Origin: Streptomyces spinosisporus | Lineage (GTDB): Bacteria; Actinomycetota; Actinomycetes; Streptomycetales; Streptomycetaceae | Length of the DNA stretch: 64,000 bases | Reading direction: 5' to 3' | Assembly (NCBI RefSeq): GCF_022698145.1 | Contig: NZ_JALDAX010000014.1 | Coordinates: forward strand, 186,001 to 250,000 | Part shown: positions 50,593 through 58,535 of the stretch, in pieces | How positions within the stretch are numbered: position 1 is the stretch's first letter | How the letters are laid out: each line of letters opens with the position of its first letter | Notes under the pieces: model-generated | The model's database searches: none | Seen by the model: the letters and a program-made list of their open reading frames with translations, nothing else | What the model was told of the DNA's origin: nothing | Made by a program: the position numbers and the translations under genes

Positions 50593-51618
50593 TCACCGGC
50601 CGGCCTTGCGCAGACGGGCGTCGAGCCGGGGATAGACGGTGCGGGCGTTGCCCTCCTCGATGGCCGCGAGGTCCGCGGGCGACAGGCCTGCCGCTTCGAC
50701 GTAGCGGCGTGTGTCGTCGAAGTGGTGCCCGGTGACCGGGTCGACGCCCCGCACCGCCCCGATCATCTCCGAGGCGAAGAGCACGTTCTTGTGCGGCATC
50801 ACCTTGAGCAAGAGGTCGATGCCGGGCTGGTGGTAGACGCAGGTGTCGAAGAAGACGTTGTTCAGCAGATGGTCGGTCAGCTCCGGCTTGCCCAGTGCCT
50901 GCGCCAGACCGCGAAAGCGCCCCCAGTGGTACGGCACCGCCCCGCCACCGTGCGGTACGACCAGCCGCAGGGTGGGGAAGTCGGCGAACAGATCTCCCTG
51001 GATCAGCTGCATGACGGCGGTGGTGTCGGCGTTGAGGTAGTGCGCCCCGGTGGTGTGGAACGCGGCGTTGTCGCTGGTGCTCACGTGCACCATCACCGGC
51101 ACGTCGAGCTCGACGAACTTCTCGTAGAGCGGATACCAGGAGCGATCGGTCAGCGGGGGCGCCGTCCAGTGACCGCCGGAGGGGTCGGGGTTGAGATTGA
51201 CCGCGACCGCTCCGAGCTCCTCGACCGCGCGGATCAGCTCGGGTATGCAGGTCGCCGGGTCGACGCCGGGTGACTGCGGCAGCATCGCCGCGGGAGCGAA
51301 CCGGGCGGGGAACAGTTCGGCGACGCGGGCGCACAGGTCGTTGCAGACCCGGGCCCAGGCCTGCGAGACGGCGAAGTCGCCGATGTGGTGCGCCATGAAC
51401 GAGGCCCGCGGGGAGAAGACGGTCACGTCGATGCCGCGCTCGTCCATCTGACGCAGCTGGTTGGCCTCGATCGTGTCCCGGATCTCGTCGTCACTGATCC
51501 GCAGATCCGCCTGCCGCGGTGCCTCGCCATCCCCGGTCAGGGCCTGGATCTGGCGCTCGCGCCACTCCCCCAGCGCTGGTGGCGCGGTCGTGTAGTGGCC
51601 GTGGCAATCGATGATCAA
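50593..51618 (-). CDS. ligJ: 4-oxalomesaconate hydratase (LigJ)
   Basis: A 341-residue amidohydrolase-superfamily hydratase that adds water to 4-oxalomesaconate to give 4-carboxy-4-hydroxy-2-oxoadipate. It agrees closely with the Sphingobium enzyme over long stretches: MIIDCHGHYTTAPPAL, FSPRASFMAHHIGDFAVS, AAMLPQSPGVDPATCIPEL, LNPDPSGGHWTAPPL, HTTGAHYLNADTTAVMQ, VPHGGGAVPYHWGRFRGLAQ, FFDTCVYHQPGIDLL, FASEMIGAVRGVDPVTGHH. First gene of the operon, divergent from the GntR gene. Confidence 0.92.
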   Translation of the reverse strand: MIIDCHGHYTTAPPALGEWRERQIQALTGDGEAPRQADLRISDDEIRDTIEANQLRQMDERGIDVTVFSPRASFMAHHIGDFAVSQAWARVCNDLCARVAELFPARFAPAAMLPQSPGVDPATCIPELIRAVEELGAVAVNLNPDPSGGHWTAPPLTDRSWYPLYEKFVELDVPVMVHVSTSDNAAFHTTGAHYLNADTTAVMQLIQGDLFADFPTLRLVVPHGGGAVPYHWGRFRGLAQALGKPELTDHLLNNVFFDTCVYHQPGIDLLLKVMPHKNVLFASEMIGAVRGVDPVTGHHFDDTRRYVEAAGLSPADLAAIEEGNARTVYPRLDARLRKAGR

Positions 51619-51753
51619 GACGGGTTCTCCTTCGCTGGGCGGTCCCGGGGTCGCGTCCGGGGTCTGTCCCGGTGTCGCGTCCGAAGCGGCTTGGGCTGCG
51701 CACGAAACGGGACGCTAACCGCGTGCCGCAGACATGGTCAATCACTTTGCCGA

Positions 51754-51830
51754 CAATATTTTCAGCAATCTTTCCGCAGATCTGTCGTCGCCGGGTTCAC
51801 GGAGTTGCAAAAATTTCGCTGAAAATATTG
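51754..51830. promoter_or_regulatory. GntR operator pair: perfect 13-bp inverted repeat
   Basis: CAATATTTTCAGC (51754-51766) and its exact reverse complement GCTGAAAATATTG (51818-51830) lie 51 bp apart in the 231-bp gap between ligJ and the GntR gene. Flanks are also similar (CAGCAATCTTTCC / CAGCGAAATTT on the opposite strand). Most likely two sites for the GntR/FCD protein, allowing looping or independent control of both promoters. Confidence 0.75.
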
Positions 51831-51849
51831 CTGATGATAGGCTCGGCCG

Positions 51850-52545
51850 GTGGACGCAGCAGAGAGGAACCAGCAGCAGGTGACCAGCACGCAAGTCAAA
51901 GGCGCCGCCGCGCGGCTTCACGTCAGCACGCACATCCGGCAGGCCCTGTGGACCGGCGACCTCCTGCCGGGGCAGCGCCTCATCGTGCAGGACCTGGCCG
52001 ACCAGCTGGGAGTGACCCGCAGCTCCGTACGCGAAGCGCTCTTCGACCTCGCCTCCGACGATCTGGTGGAGCTCGTGCCCAACCGCGGCGCCAGCGTCCG
52101 GGTCGTCTCCGTCGAGGAGGCCATCCAGATCACCGAGTGCCGCTCCGTCCTGGAGCGCCTGTGCGCGCGTAAAGCGGCCGAGCACGCGGACGAGGCGCAG
52201 CGTGCCGAGCTGACCGAGCTCGGCACGCAACTACGGGCGGCGGTCGCCGAGCAGGACATCCAGACCTACTCCGCCCTCAACCGCAAGCTGCACGACCTCA
52301 TCATCGAGTTCAGCGGCCAGGTGATCGCCAAGCGCCAGCTGGAGCGGCTCAACGTCCAGATGGTGCGCTTCCAGTTCCGTCTGGCGCTGCGCTCCGGACG
52401 CCCGCAGGAGTCACTGCCTCAGCTGCTGTCCATCATCGACGCCGTCACGGCCGGCGATCCCGACGCCGCCGACGCGGCCACCGAGGCGCAGCTGGCCAGT
52501 GTGATCGAGCAGCTCCGCATGACCGAGAAGATGCCGCTGGCGTGA
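51850..52545 (+). CDS. GntR-family (FCD-type) regulator of the lig-like operon
   Basis: A 231-residue regulator: winged HTH (about 20-85, LHVSTHIRQALWTGDLLPGQRLIVQDLADQLGVTRSSVREALFDLASDDLVELVPNRGASVRV) and an FCD effector domain (ECRSVLERLCARKAAEHADEAQRAEL, NRKLHDLIIEFSG). FCD domains bind small carboxylic acids, often at a metal. The C-terminal helix IIDAVTAGDPDAADAATEAQL lacks His residues that usually hold the metal. Divergent from ligJ. GTG 51850 assumed; GTG 51880 with GAGAGGA 11 nt upstream is an alternative. Confidence 0.88.
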   Translation: MDAAERNQQQVTSTQVKGAAARLHVSTHIRQALWTGDLLPGQRLIVQDLADQLGVTRSSVREALFDLASDDLVELVPNRGASVRVVSVEEAIQITECRSVLERLCARKAAEHADEAQRAELTELGTQLRAAVAEQDIQTYSALNRKLHDLIIEFSGQVIAKRQLERLNVQMVRFQFRLALRSGRPQESLPQLLSIIDAVTAGDPDAADAATEAQLASVIEQLRMTEKMPLA

Positions 52546-52547
52546 GC

Positions 52548-52598
52548 AGTAGCCTCTGGCCTGAGAAGTAGCCGTTGGCCTGAAAAGAAGCCGTCCGC
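52548..52598. repeat. 19-bp tandem repeat after the GntR gene
   Basis: AGTAGCCTCTGGCCTGAGA at 52548, AGTAGCCGTTGGCCTGAAA at 52567 and AGAAGCCGTCCGCG at 52586: two and a half copies, in the short gap between convergent genes. Confidence 0.65.
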
Positions 52599-52606
52599 GT
52601 CGGTTG

Positions 52607-53422
52607 TCACAGGCTGCTGAGGAGGGCCAGGCGTTCAGCGCTGGTGGAGCCCTGGTCGGCGTAGTAGACGACGATCAGCTGGCGGGCCTGGGGGCGCACC
52701 ATCTTCTCGTAGTGCAGGTCGAGTTGACCGACGAGCGGGTGGTTCAGGCGGGTGTGACCGGTGTCCCGGCGGCGGACCTCGCGACGGGTCCACAGAAGGC
52801 CGAACCGCTCGCTGGCGACGGTGAGTTCGCCGATGGTCTCCAGCAACCCCGGGTCGGCGTCGTCGACATCGAGCATGGCGCGTAGGCCGGAGACCGTCTT
52901 GGCGGTCATGTCGTCCCACTGCGGGTACAGGCTGCGCATCTCGGGTTCGAGGAAGGCCGCCCGCAGTGGGTTGTGACCGACGGTGAAGAACGGGCACAGG
53001 AGCCCGGCCAGGCGATTGGCCGCGACGACGCGTCCGCCGGGTCCCTGGGCGTAGGCGGGGGTGTCCGGCCAGCTGTCCAGCAGCGGTTGCAGATCGCCCT
53101 GGTTCGTACGGGCGCGTCGGCGCGGCCTACGTCCGGGCGGGGCGGGGTGGGCGAGCCGGTGCAGGTAGGCGAGCGCGTCCTCGTCGAGCTGGAGCGCGCC
53201 GGCCAGGGCGGTCAGGATCTGGTCGGAGGGGTTGAGGTTGCGGCCCTGTTCCAGGCGCAGGTAGTACTCGGGGCTGATGCCGGCGAGCTGGGCGACCTCC
53301 TCGCGCCGCAGTCCTGGAACCCGGCGCCGTACGCCGTCGGGCAGCCCGACCTGCCGGGGGCTGATCTGCTCGCGCCGGGCCCGGAGGAATGCGCCCAGGG
53401 TGTCGGCCGTCTCGTGCGCCAT
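52607..53422 (-). CDS. XRE-family regulator with MmyB-like ligand domain
   Basis: A 271-residue regulator: HTH (about 7-75, FLRARREQISPRQVGLPDGVRRRVPGLRREEVAQLAGISPEYYLRLEQGRNLNPSDQILTALAGAL) and MmyB-like C-terminal domain (WPDTPAYAQGPGGRVVAANRLAGLLCPFF, VGQLDLHYEKMVRPQARQLIVVYYADQGSTSAERLALLSSL). In this group the HTH protein commonly represses an adjacent short-chain dehydrogenase; here the SDR gene ends 10 bp upstream on the same strand, so both are in one transcript. Confidence 0.88.
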   Translation of the reverse strand: MAHETADTLGAFLRARREQISPRQVGLPDGVRRRVPGLRREEVAQLAGISPEYYLRLEQGRNLNPSDQILTALAGALQLDEDALAYLHRLAHPAPPGRRPRRRARTNQGDLQPLLDSWPDTPAYAQGPGGRVVAANRLAGLLCPFFTVGHNPLRAAFLEPEMRSLYPQWDDMTAKTVSGLRAMLDVDDADPGLLETIGELTVASERFGLLWTRREVRRRDTGHTRLNHPLVGQLDLHYEKMVRPQARQLIVVYYADQGSTSAERLALLSSL

Positions 53423-53432
53423 GCTCTCGACG

Positions 53433-54488
53433 CTAGCCGCTCAGCAGCCCGAGGCGCACCAGGCTCTCCCCGGTGGCCGTGACGGCCTCCTCGTTGGTGC
53501 GCGGTGACCAGTCCAGTTCCTTGCGGGCCTTCGCGTTGGAGGCGCGGCGTACGACGCCCAGCTGCGGCACCGTCTCGCGCAGCGCCGGTCGGACCGTGGC
53601 CAGCAGTCGCAGCAGCCAGGCGGGAGCGGAGCGGGTGGGGGTCTTGGCGGCGGCCTCGCCCAACCGCTCGCGCAGGGCCAGGGCGATGCCATGGAAGGAG
53701 ATCGGCTCGCCCGCGAGCGCCAGGTACCGCTGTCCTGCCGCCTGGGGCGCCGTCATGGCACGTAGATGAAGGTCGGCCGCGTCGCGTACATCGACGGTGT
53801 TGGTCCAGATCGGTGGGGCGGCCTGCATCCCGCCGGTCAGCATCGCGTGGATGATGCGGATCGACGCGGAGTAGTCCGGTCCGAGGACGGGCCCGAAGAT
53901 CCCCACGGGGTTGACCACCGTCAGCTCCAACCCGTCGCCCTCGCTGTCGATGAAGTCCCAGGCGGCCCGCTCGGCGACCGCCTTGGACTTGACGTACGCG
54001 GACACCCCCGGCCCGTCGGTCCTGGTCCAGTCGTCCTCGCCGAACGTCCGCTCCGTCCCCCCGGTCCGCCCGGTCCACCCGGTCCGCCCGTGGCCGTAGC
54101 CCACCGCCGCGAAGGAAGAGGTCAGTACGGCGCGCCGGACCCCCGCCTCCCGGGCGGCGCGCAGGACCCGCAGGGTCCCCTCACGGGCCGGGACGATCAC
54201 CTCGTCCTCGTGCTCGGGCCGCGCTGCGGGAAACGGCGACGCCACGTGCAGGACGTAGTCGGCGCCCGCCACGGCCCGGTCCCAGCCGTGGTCGGAGGTC
54301 AGGTCCGCCGCCACGTAGGAGACGTCGTCCGTGTGCGGGGCTCCGGCCACGGCGAGCATCCGCTCGACGTCGGGCCGCCGGGACAGGGAACGCACCGTGG
54401 TCGTGACGGTGTGCTCGGCGGACAGGAGCTGCGCGATCGTGTGGGAAGCGAGGAAGCCGGTGCCGCCCGTGACGAGTACATGTGCCAT
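53433..54488 (-). CDS. NAD-dependent epimerase/dehydratase (dihydroflavonol reductase-like SDR)
   Basis: A 351-residue extended SDR. TGGTGFLASH at 7-16 binds NAD(P); AVLTSSFAAV and YVKSK (catalytic Tyr and Lys) fit the family; VNPVGIFGPVLGPDY follows. Residues near 130-146 (GHGRTGWTGRTGGTERTF) are an insertion encoded by a 9-bp repeat. Probably reduces a ketone or aldehyde; target unknown. First gene of the SDR-XRE pair. Confidence 0.85.
   Translation of the reverse strand: MAHVLVTGGTGFLASHTIAQLLSAEHTVTTTVRSLSRRPDVERMLAVAGAPHTDDVSYVAADLTSDHGWDRAVAGADYVLHVASPFPAARPEHEDEVIVPAREGTLRVLRAAREAGVRRAVLTSSFAAVGYGHGRTGWTGRTGGTERTFGEDDWTRTDGPGVSAYVKSKAVAERAAWDFIDSEGDGLELTVVNPVGIFGPVLGPDYSASIRIIHAMLTGGMQAAPPIWTNTVDVRDAADLHLRAMTAPQAAGQRYLALAGEPISFHGIALALRERLGEAAAKTPTRSAPAWLLRLLATVRPALRETVPQLGVVRRASNAKARKELDWSPRTNEEAVTATGESLVRLGLLSG
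54061..54087. repeat. 9-bp in-frame repeat inside the SDR gene
   Basis: CCGGTCCGC, CCGGTCCAC, CCGGTCCGC in tandem; on the coding strand it gives Gly-Arg-Thr / Gly-Trp-Thr / Gly-Arg-Thr. Copy number could vary without breaking the frame. Confidence 0.7.
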
Positions 54489-54630
54489 GCCTGCATGGTC
54501 GACGGTCGTGTCGGCGCGTTCCAGATCTCGCCGATACCAGTACTCCGAGGGACAGTCTCAGCGCCCGGCCTTGCACATTTCTTGACAAAATCCCGGGAAT
54601 GGAAAGCGGGCCCAGGGAAATGCGCGAAGG

Positions 54631-56214
54631 GTGAGACGCTTCGCGATTGTCGCTCTGGTCCTGCTCGCCGGCATGGCGGCGGTCGTCGCCGCGGTCGTCG
54701 TGTCGCCCTGGTGGTGCGCGGCCGCCGTACCGCTCGTCCTGCTGGGGCTGCTGGGTGCGGCGGACCTGGTCCAGCGCAGGCATTCGGTGCTGCGCAACTA
54801 TCCCGTTCTGGGGCATGCGCGCTTCCTCCTGGAACGGATCCGCCCCGAACTGCAGCAGTACTTCATCGAGCGGAACTTCGACGGCCGCCCCTTCGACCGG
54901 GATGTGCGCAGCATCGTCTACGAGCGGGCGAAAGGCACCGACGCCGAGCAGCCGTACGGCACCGAACGGGACGTGTACCAACCCGGTTATGAATATCTGG
55001 TGCCTTCGATGGCGCCCTGCCCGGTGCCCGAGTCCCCGCCGCGCGTGCGCATCGGGGGGCCCGACTGCAGCCGTCCGTACGACATGGCGCTGCTGAACGT
55101 GTCCGCCATGAGTTTCGGTTCCCTGTCGGCCAACGCGATCCTGGCGCTCAACGGCGGTGCGGCGGCAGGGGGTTTCGCCCATGACACCGGTGAGGGTGGT
55201 CTGTCGGAGTATCACCTCCGGCCGGGTGGGGATCTGGTCTGGGAAGTGGGCACCGGCTATTTCGGATGCCGGACCCGGGACGGTGATTTCGACCCCGGCG
55301 AGTTCGCCGACAAGGCCGCGCACGAGCACGTCAAGTGCGTGTCCCTGAAACTGTCGCAGGGCGCCAAACCGGGCATCGGCGGAGTGCTGCCGGGTGCGAA
55401 GGTCAATGCCGAGATCGCGAGAGTGCGGGACGTGCCCGAAGGGCAGACCGTGATCTCGCCGCCGTACCACAAGGTGTTCTCCACCCCGCGCGAACTCGTC
55501 CGCTTCATCGCCCGGATGCGCGAGCTGTCCGGTGGCAAGCCCACCGGGTTCAAGCTGTGCGTGGGCTCGCGCCGGCAGTTCCTCGCCGTGTGCAAGGCGA
55601 TGCTGGCGGAGGGTACGGCGCCCGACTTCATCGTCGTCGACGGGGGCGAGGGCGGCACCGGTGCCGCACCGCTGGAGTTCGCCGACCACGTCGGAGCCCC
55701 GCTGACCGAGGGCCTGCACATCGTGCACAACGCCCTCGTCGGTGCGGGCCTGCGCGACCGGATCAAAATCGGTGCGAGCGGCAAGATCGCCACGGGCACC
55801 GATCTCGTCAAACGCCTTGCGCAGGGCGCCGATTACGGCAACGCGGCCCGGGCGATGATGTTCGCCGTCGGCTGCATCCAGGCTCAGCGCTGCCACACCA
55901 ACACCTGCCCCACGGGCGTGACGACACAGGACCCCCGCCGTGCCCGCGCCCTCGACGTCCGCGACAAGACACCGCGCGTCCAACGTTTCCAGGAAGCCAC
56001 CGTGGCCAGCGCCCTGCAGATCATGGCATCCATGGGTGTCACCGACCCCGCCGCCCTACGCCCACACATGCTCCGCCGCCGCATCGACCCGCACACCGAG
56101 CGCTCGTACGAGGAACTGTACGAGTGGCTGGAGCCTGGACAGTTGATCACCGAGCCGCCCTCTTCCTGGGAGGCCGACTGGAAGTCCGCCGATCCCGACC
56201 GGTTCGCTGTCTGA
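54631..56214 (+). CDS. Membrane-anchored FMN-binding glutamate synthase-like protein
   Basis: A 527-residue protein with two N-terminal membrane segments (about 4-24 and 28-46) and the FMN/central domain of glutamate synthase: NVSAMSFGSLSANAILALNGGAAAGGFAHDTGEGGLSEYH, LSQGAKPGIGGVLPG, VDGGEGGTGAAPLEFADHVG, and the 3Fe-4S motif C-x5-C-x4-C in GCIQAQRCHTNTCPTGVTTQ. It lacks the N-terminal glutaminase domain and the C-terminal GltB helix, and no GltD partner is adjacent, so it is not ordinary glutamate synthase. GTG 54631 start, ribosome site weak. Function unknown; likely an FMN-dependent oxidoreductase at the membrane. Confidence 0.85.
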   Translation: MRRFAIVALVLLAGMAAVVAAVVVSPWWCAAAVPLVLLGLLGAADLVQRRHSVLRNYPVLGHARFLLERIRPELQQYFIERNFDGRPFDRDVRSIVYERAKGTDAEQPYGTERDVYQPGYEYLVPSMAPCPVPESPPRVRIGGPDCSRPYDMALLNVSAMSFGSLSANAILALNGGAAAGGFAHDTGEGGLSEYHLRPGGDLVWEVGTGYFGCRTRDGDFDPGEFADKAAHEHVKCVSLKLSQGAKPGIGGVLPGAKVNAEIARVRDVPEGQTVISPPYHKVFSTPRELVRFIARMRELSGGKPTGFKLCVGSRRQFLAVCKAMLAEGTAPDFIVVDGGEGGTGAAPLEFADHVGAPLTEGLHIVHNALVGAGLRDRIKIGASGKIATGTDLVKRLAQGADYGNAARAMMFAVGCIQAQRCHTNTCPTGVTTQDPRRARALDVRDKTPRVQRFQEATVASALQIMASMGVTDPAALRPHMLRRRIDPHTERSYEELYEWLEPGQLITEPPSSWEADWKSADPDRFAV

Positions 56215-56747
56215 GCTGCCGGGATCGCACGGCCCTCCGCGGACGGCCGAGATCAGCGGCAGACTGCCTGCAGCTTTCGACTGGGCGCGTCCTGACCGGG
56301 CCCTATCCCGTGGCAGCGGCCGCATCGCGCCCGCCACCACAGGTCCGGCCTCACCCGCATCCTCCTCGGGCGCCGCATCCACCATTTCCTGCCGACCCCG
56401 GCAGGGCCGACCCGGACCGCAGCCCAGCCCGTAACAGCGGTCGCATCGCGCGCCGCCACAGGCCCGGCATCCGTCCGCCAGCGGCTACTCGTCGATCACC
56501 GCCCCGAAGTGACTGCCATGCACCGTCCCACCGAGCGCGCCGGCGCCATACGTCCACGCGCCATCCGCGAGGAGCCCGTCGCCGCCAGCCGGCAGCACCC
56601 AGATCCCGCCGTCGCCCGTGATCTCCTCGGAAGCCGCGCCCACCACTTCGTGCCGACCTCAGCAGGGCCGACCCGGACCGCGGCCCAGCCCGTGGCAGCG
56701 ATCGCATCGCGCGCGCCGCCACCGGTCCGGCATCCGTCCGCCAGCGG
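56215..56747. repeat. Decaying tandem copies of the FG-GAP gene 3' end
   Basis: No independent gene in these 533 bp. 56466-56655 is a near-copy of 56729-56918 (offset 263 bp), covering the end of the FG-GAP gene including its TAG stop; the copy still reads, on the minus strand, ...GIWVLPAGG...GALGGTVHGSHFGAVIDE then stop. The flanking block 56656-56728 has an older match at 56395-56465 and again near 56290-56350. A third copy has lost about 130 bp in the middle. Confidence 0.85.
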
Positions 56748-58262
56748 CTACTCGTCGATCACCGCCCCGAAGTGACTGCCACGCACCGTCCCACCGAGCG
56801 CGCCGGCGCCATACGTCCACGCCCCATCCGCAAGGAGCCCCTCGCCGCCGGCCGGCAGCACCCAGATGCCCCCGTCGCCCGCGTTCTCCTCAGGAGCCGC
56901 GGCCACCAGTTCGGCTCGGCCGTCGGCGTCGGTGTCCACGAGGCGGACCTGGGTGCCCCAACCGTCGTCCTCCTCGGCAGCCCCCGGGATGCCGGGGGTG
57001 TTCTGGTCGAAGTACTGGGCGTCCGTGCCGGTCAGGCCGTCGCTCGAACCGCGCAGTAGCGTCACCGCGCCGGCCCGGGGCGCACCGTCCGCGTCCTCGC
57101 CCGGCGAGCCGACGGCCACGTCCGCGTATCCGTCACCGTCGACGTCCGCGACGGACAGGTCGTTGCCCCAGGCGTCGCCCGTCTCCCCCGCTCCGGGCAC
57201 GTCCGGGGAGTTCTGCGACCACCACTGGGGTGCGGTGCCCGGCCCCTCGGCACCGGCGGGACCGTCCTCGCCTCCGTAGTAGACGCCGACCAGGCCGCCG
57301 GGGGCCTCCGCGTCGCCAGTGGTCTCGTCCACGCCGCTGAGCTGGCCTACGACGAGGTCGTCGTAGCCGTCGCCGTTGATGTCGCCGGAGGCCGTGCCCA
57401 GGCCGCCGTGCAGGTCACGGCGGTAGCCGAGACCCTCGGTGCCGCCGCTGTAGTAGGCGGACCAGCCCTTGGCGTAGTCGTCGTCGGGGCTGTAGCCCGA
57501 GACGACGAGGTCGGCGAAGCCGTCGCGGTCGTAGTCACCGGTGGTCAGGTAGGCCCACTGCAGTGCGTGGCCGGTGGAGTGCGGCGTGCCGACCTGGCGC
57601 AGGACACCCGCGTGGTAGGTGAACACGTTCAGCCCCGTCCTCTGGTCGAGGACGACGAGCTGATCGGCGTCGATGTCCCCGGAGAAGCGGGCGGCGGCCA
57701 GGGCGTGCCCGAACCGCGCACCGGCTGTGGGCGTCGCCGCGACGACGCTCGCGGTGCGCTCGGCGCCCAGGCCCGCCTGCGAGCCGTACAGGACGGTCAC
57801 GCGGCCCGCGTCCTCGACCGTTCCCTCGTCCTCACCGGGAGCGCCGATGATCGCGTCGTCGAACCCGTCGCCGTCCAGGTCGCCGCTCGCCACCGCCCGT
57901 CCGAAGCCGTCACCGGTCTCGGAGGTGCCGGGCACGCCCTTGGTGGACTGGCTGATGACCTGGACGTGGCCCTTGGGCACGGTGGTGTTGGTGGCGATGC
58001 CGTTGGGCGCGCCGTACTGGACGGTGATGTATCCGGCCCCTTCTCTGCCGTCCACGGCGCCCTCCGGCGCTCCGGTCAGCAGGTCGTCGTAGCCGTCGCC
58101 GTTGAAGTCGCTGTTGCGGTCGGTGGCGGAGGTGCCGCCGGGGCTGCCCGCGAACGCGGCGGGCGCGGCCATGATGCCCGCTCCCGCCAGCAGCAGGAAG
58201 GAAGCCGCCGCGACCGCGGCCTTGGGTGCGGTGCGACGGTTGTTGCGTCGGGTCGAGCTCAT
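56748..58262 (-). CDS. Secreted FG-GAP (VCBS-like) repeat protein
   Basis: A 504-residue exported protein. Signal peptide about 1-39 (AAVAAASFLLLAGAGIMAAPAAFA). About seven blade-like FG-GAP repeats with Ca-binding D-x-D/N-x-D-G segments (DFNGDGYDDLLTGAPEG, DLDGDGFDDAIIGAPGED, DYDRDGFADLVVSGYS, DINGDGYDDLVVGQLSG, DVDGDGYADVAVGSPGED, DTDADGRAELVAAAPEE), predicting an integrin-alpha-like beta-propeller. Role unknown; such proteins are common extracellular binders in Streptomyces. ATG 58262 after GGGGGA. The 3' end is duplicated downstream. Confidence 0.9.
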   Translation of the reverse strand: MSSTRRNNRRTAPKAAVAAASFLLLAGAGIMAAPAAFAGSPGGTSATDRNSDFNGDGYDDLLTGAPEGAVDGREGAGYITVQYGAPNGIATNTTVPKGHVQVISQSTKGVPGTSETGDGFGRAVASGDLDGDGFDDAIIGAPGEDEGTVEDAGRVTVLYGSQAGLGAERTASVVAATPTAGARFGHALAAARFSGDIDADQLVVLDQRTGLNVFTYHAGVLRQVGTPHSTGHALQWAYLTTGDYDRDGFADLVVSGYSPDDDYAKGWSAYYSGGTEGLGYRRDLHGGLGTASGDINGDGYDDLVVGQLSGVDETTGDAEAPGGLVGVYYGGEDGPAGAEGPGTAPQWWSQNSPDVPGAGETGDAWGNDLSVADVDGDGYADVAVGSPGEDADGAPRAGAVTLLRGSSDGLTGTDAQYFDQNTPGIPGAAEEDDGWGTQVRLVDTDADGRAELVAAAPEENAGDGGIWVLPAGGEGLLADGAWTYGAGALGGTVRGSHFGAVIDE

Positions 58263-58468
58263 GTCTGTATCCCCCGCTGGTGGTTGATGACCTGTCAGTC
58301 GGCTGCTTCTTGTCACCGACGGGGAGTACGACCGGGCAGGGGCGGCGCGAGTTGTGGGGTTCGCGGGGGATGTGACGCGGCGGTGACATCTGTTGCGTCA
58401 CCGGGACGCCGTCCTCGGACCAGATCGACGACGTCCCGACGTCCTGGCGTCGCGGCGTCCCGAAATCC

Positions 58469-58496
58469 GAGTAGTTGAACCCGGTTTTGCGGGTAC
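58469..58496 (+). promoter_or_regulatory. Possible stress (SigB-like) promoter of the DUF6131 gene
   Basis: GAGTAG (58469-58474), 16 bp, GGGTAC (58491-58496) resembles the Streptomyces SigB pattern G-N-N-T-N-spacer-GGGTA. It is 40 bp before the small gene. Inferred only. Confidence 0.35.
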
Positions 58497-58535
58497 CCGG
58501 GGCGGCAAGAGCGGTCCCTGCTGTTGGAGGCCTCA

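Noticed and set aside
46674..51618. Phthalate degradation operon
   Set aside because: The Pht5-like gene hints at it, but phthalate dioxygenase, reductase and dihydrodiol dehydrogenase genes are absent, and no ring-cleavage dioxygenase follows.
54582..54587. TTGACA as a promoter of the glutamate-synthase-like gene
   Set aside because: A perfect -35 word, but no recognisable -10 at 16-19 bp spacing, so no promoter is claimed.
54619..54633. Four-codon frame (M-R-E-G) overlapping the GTG start at 54631
   Set aside because: Too short and with no further support; overlap of this size arises easily by chance.
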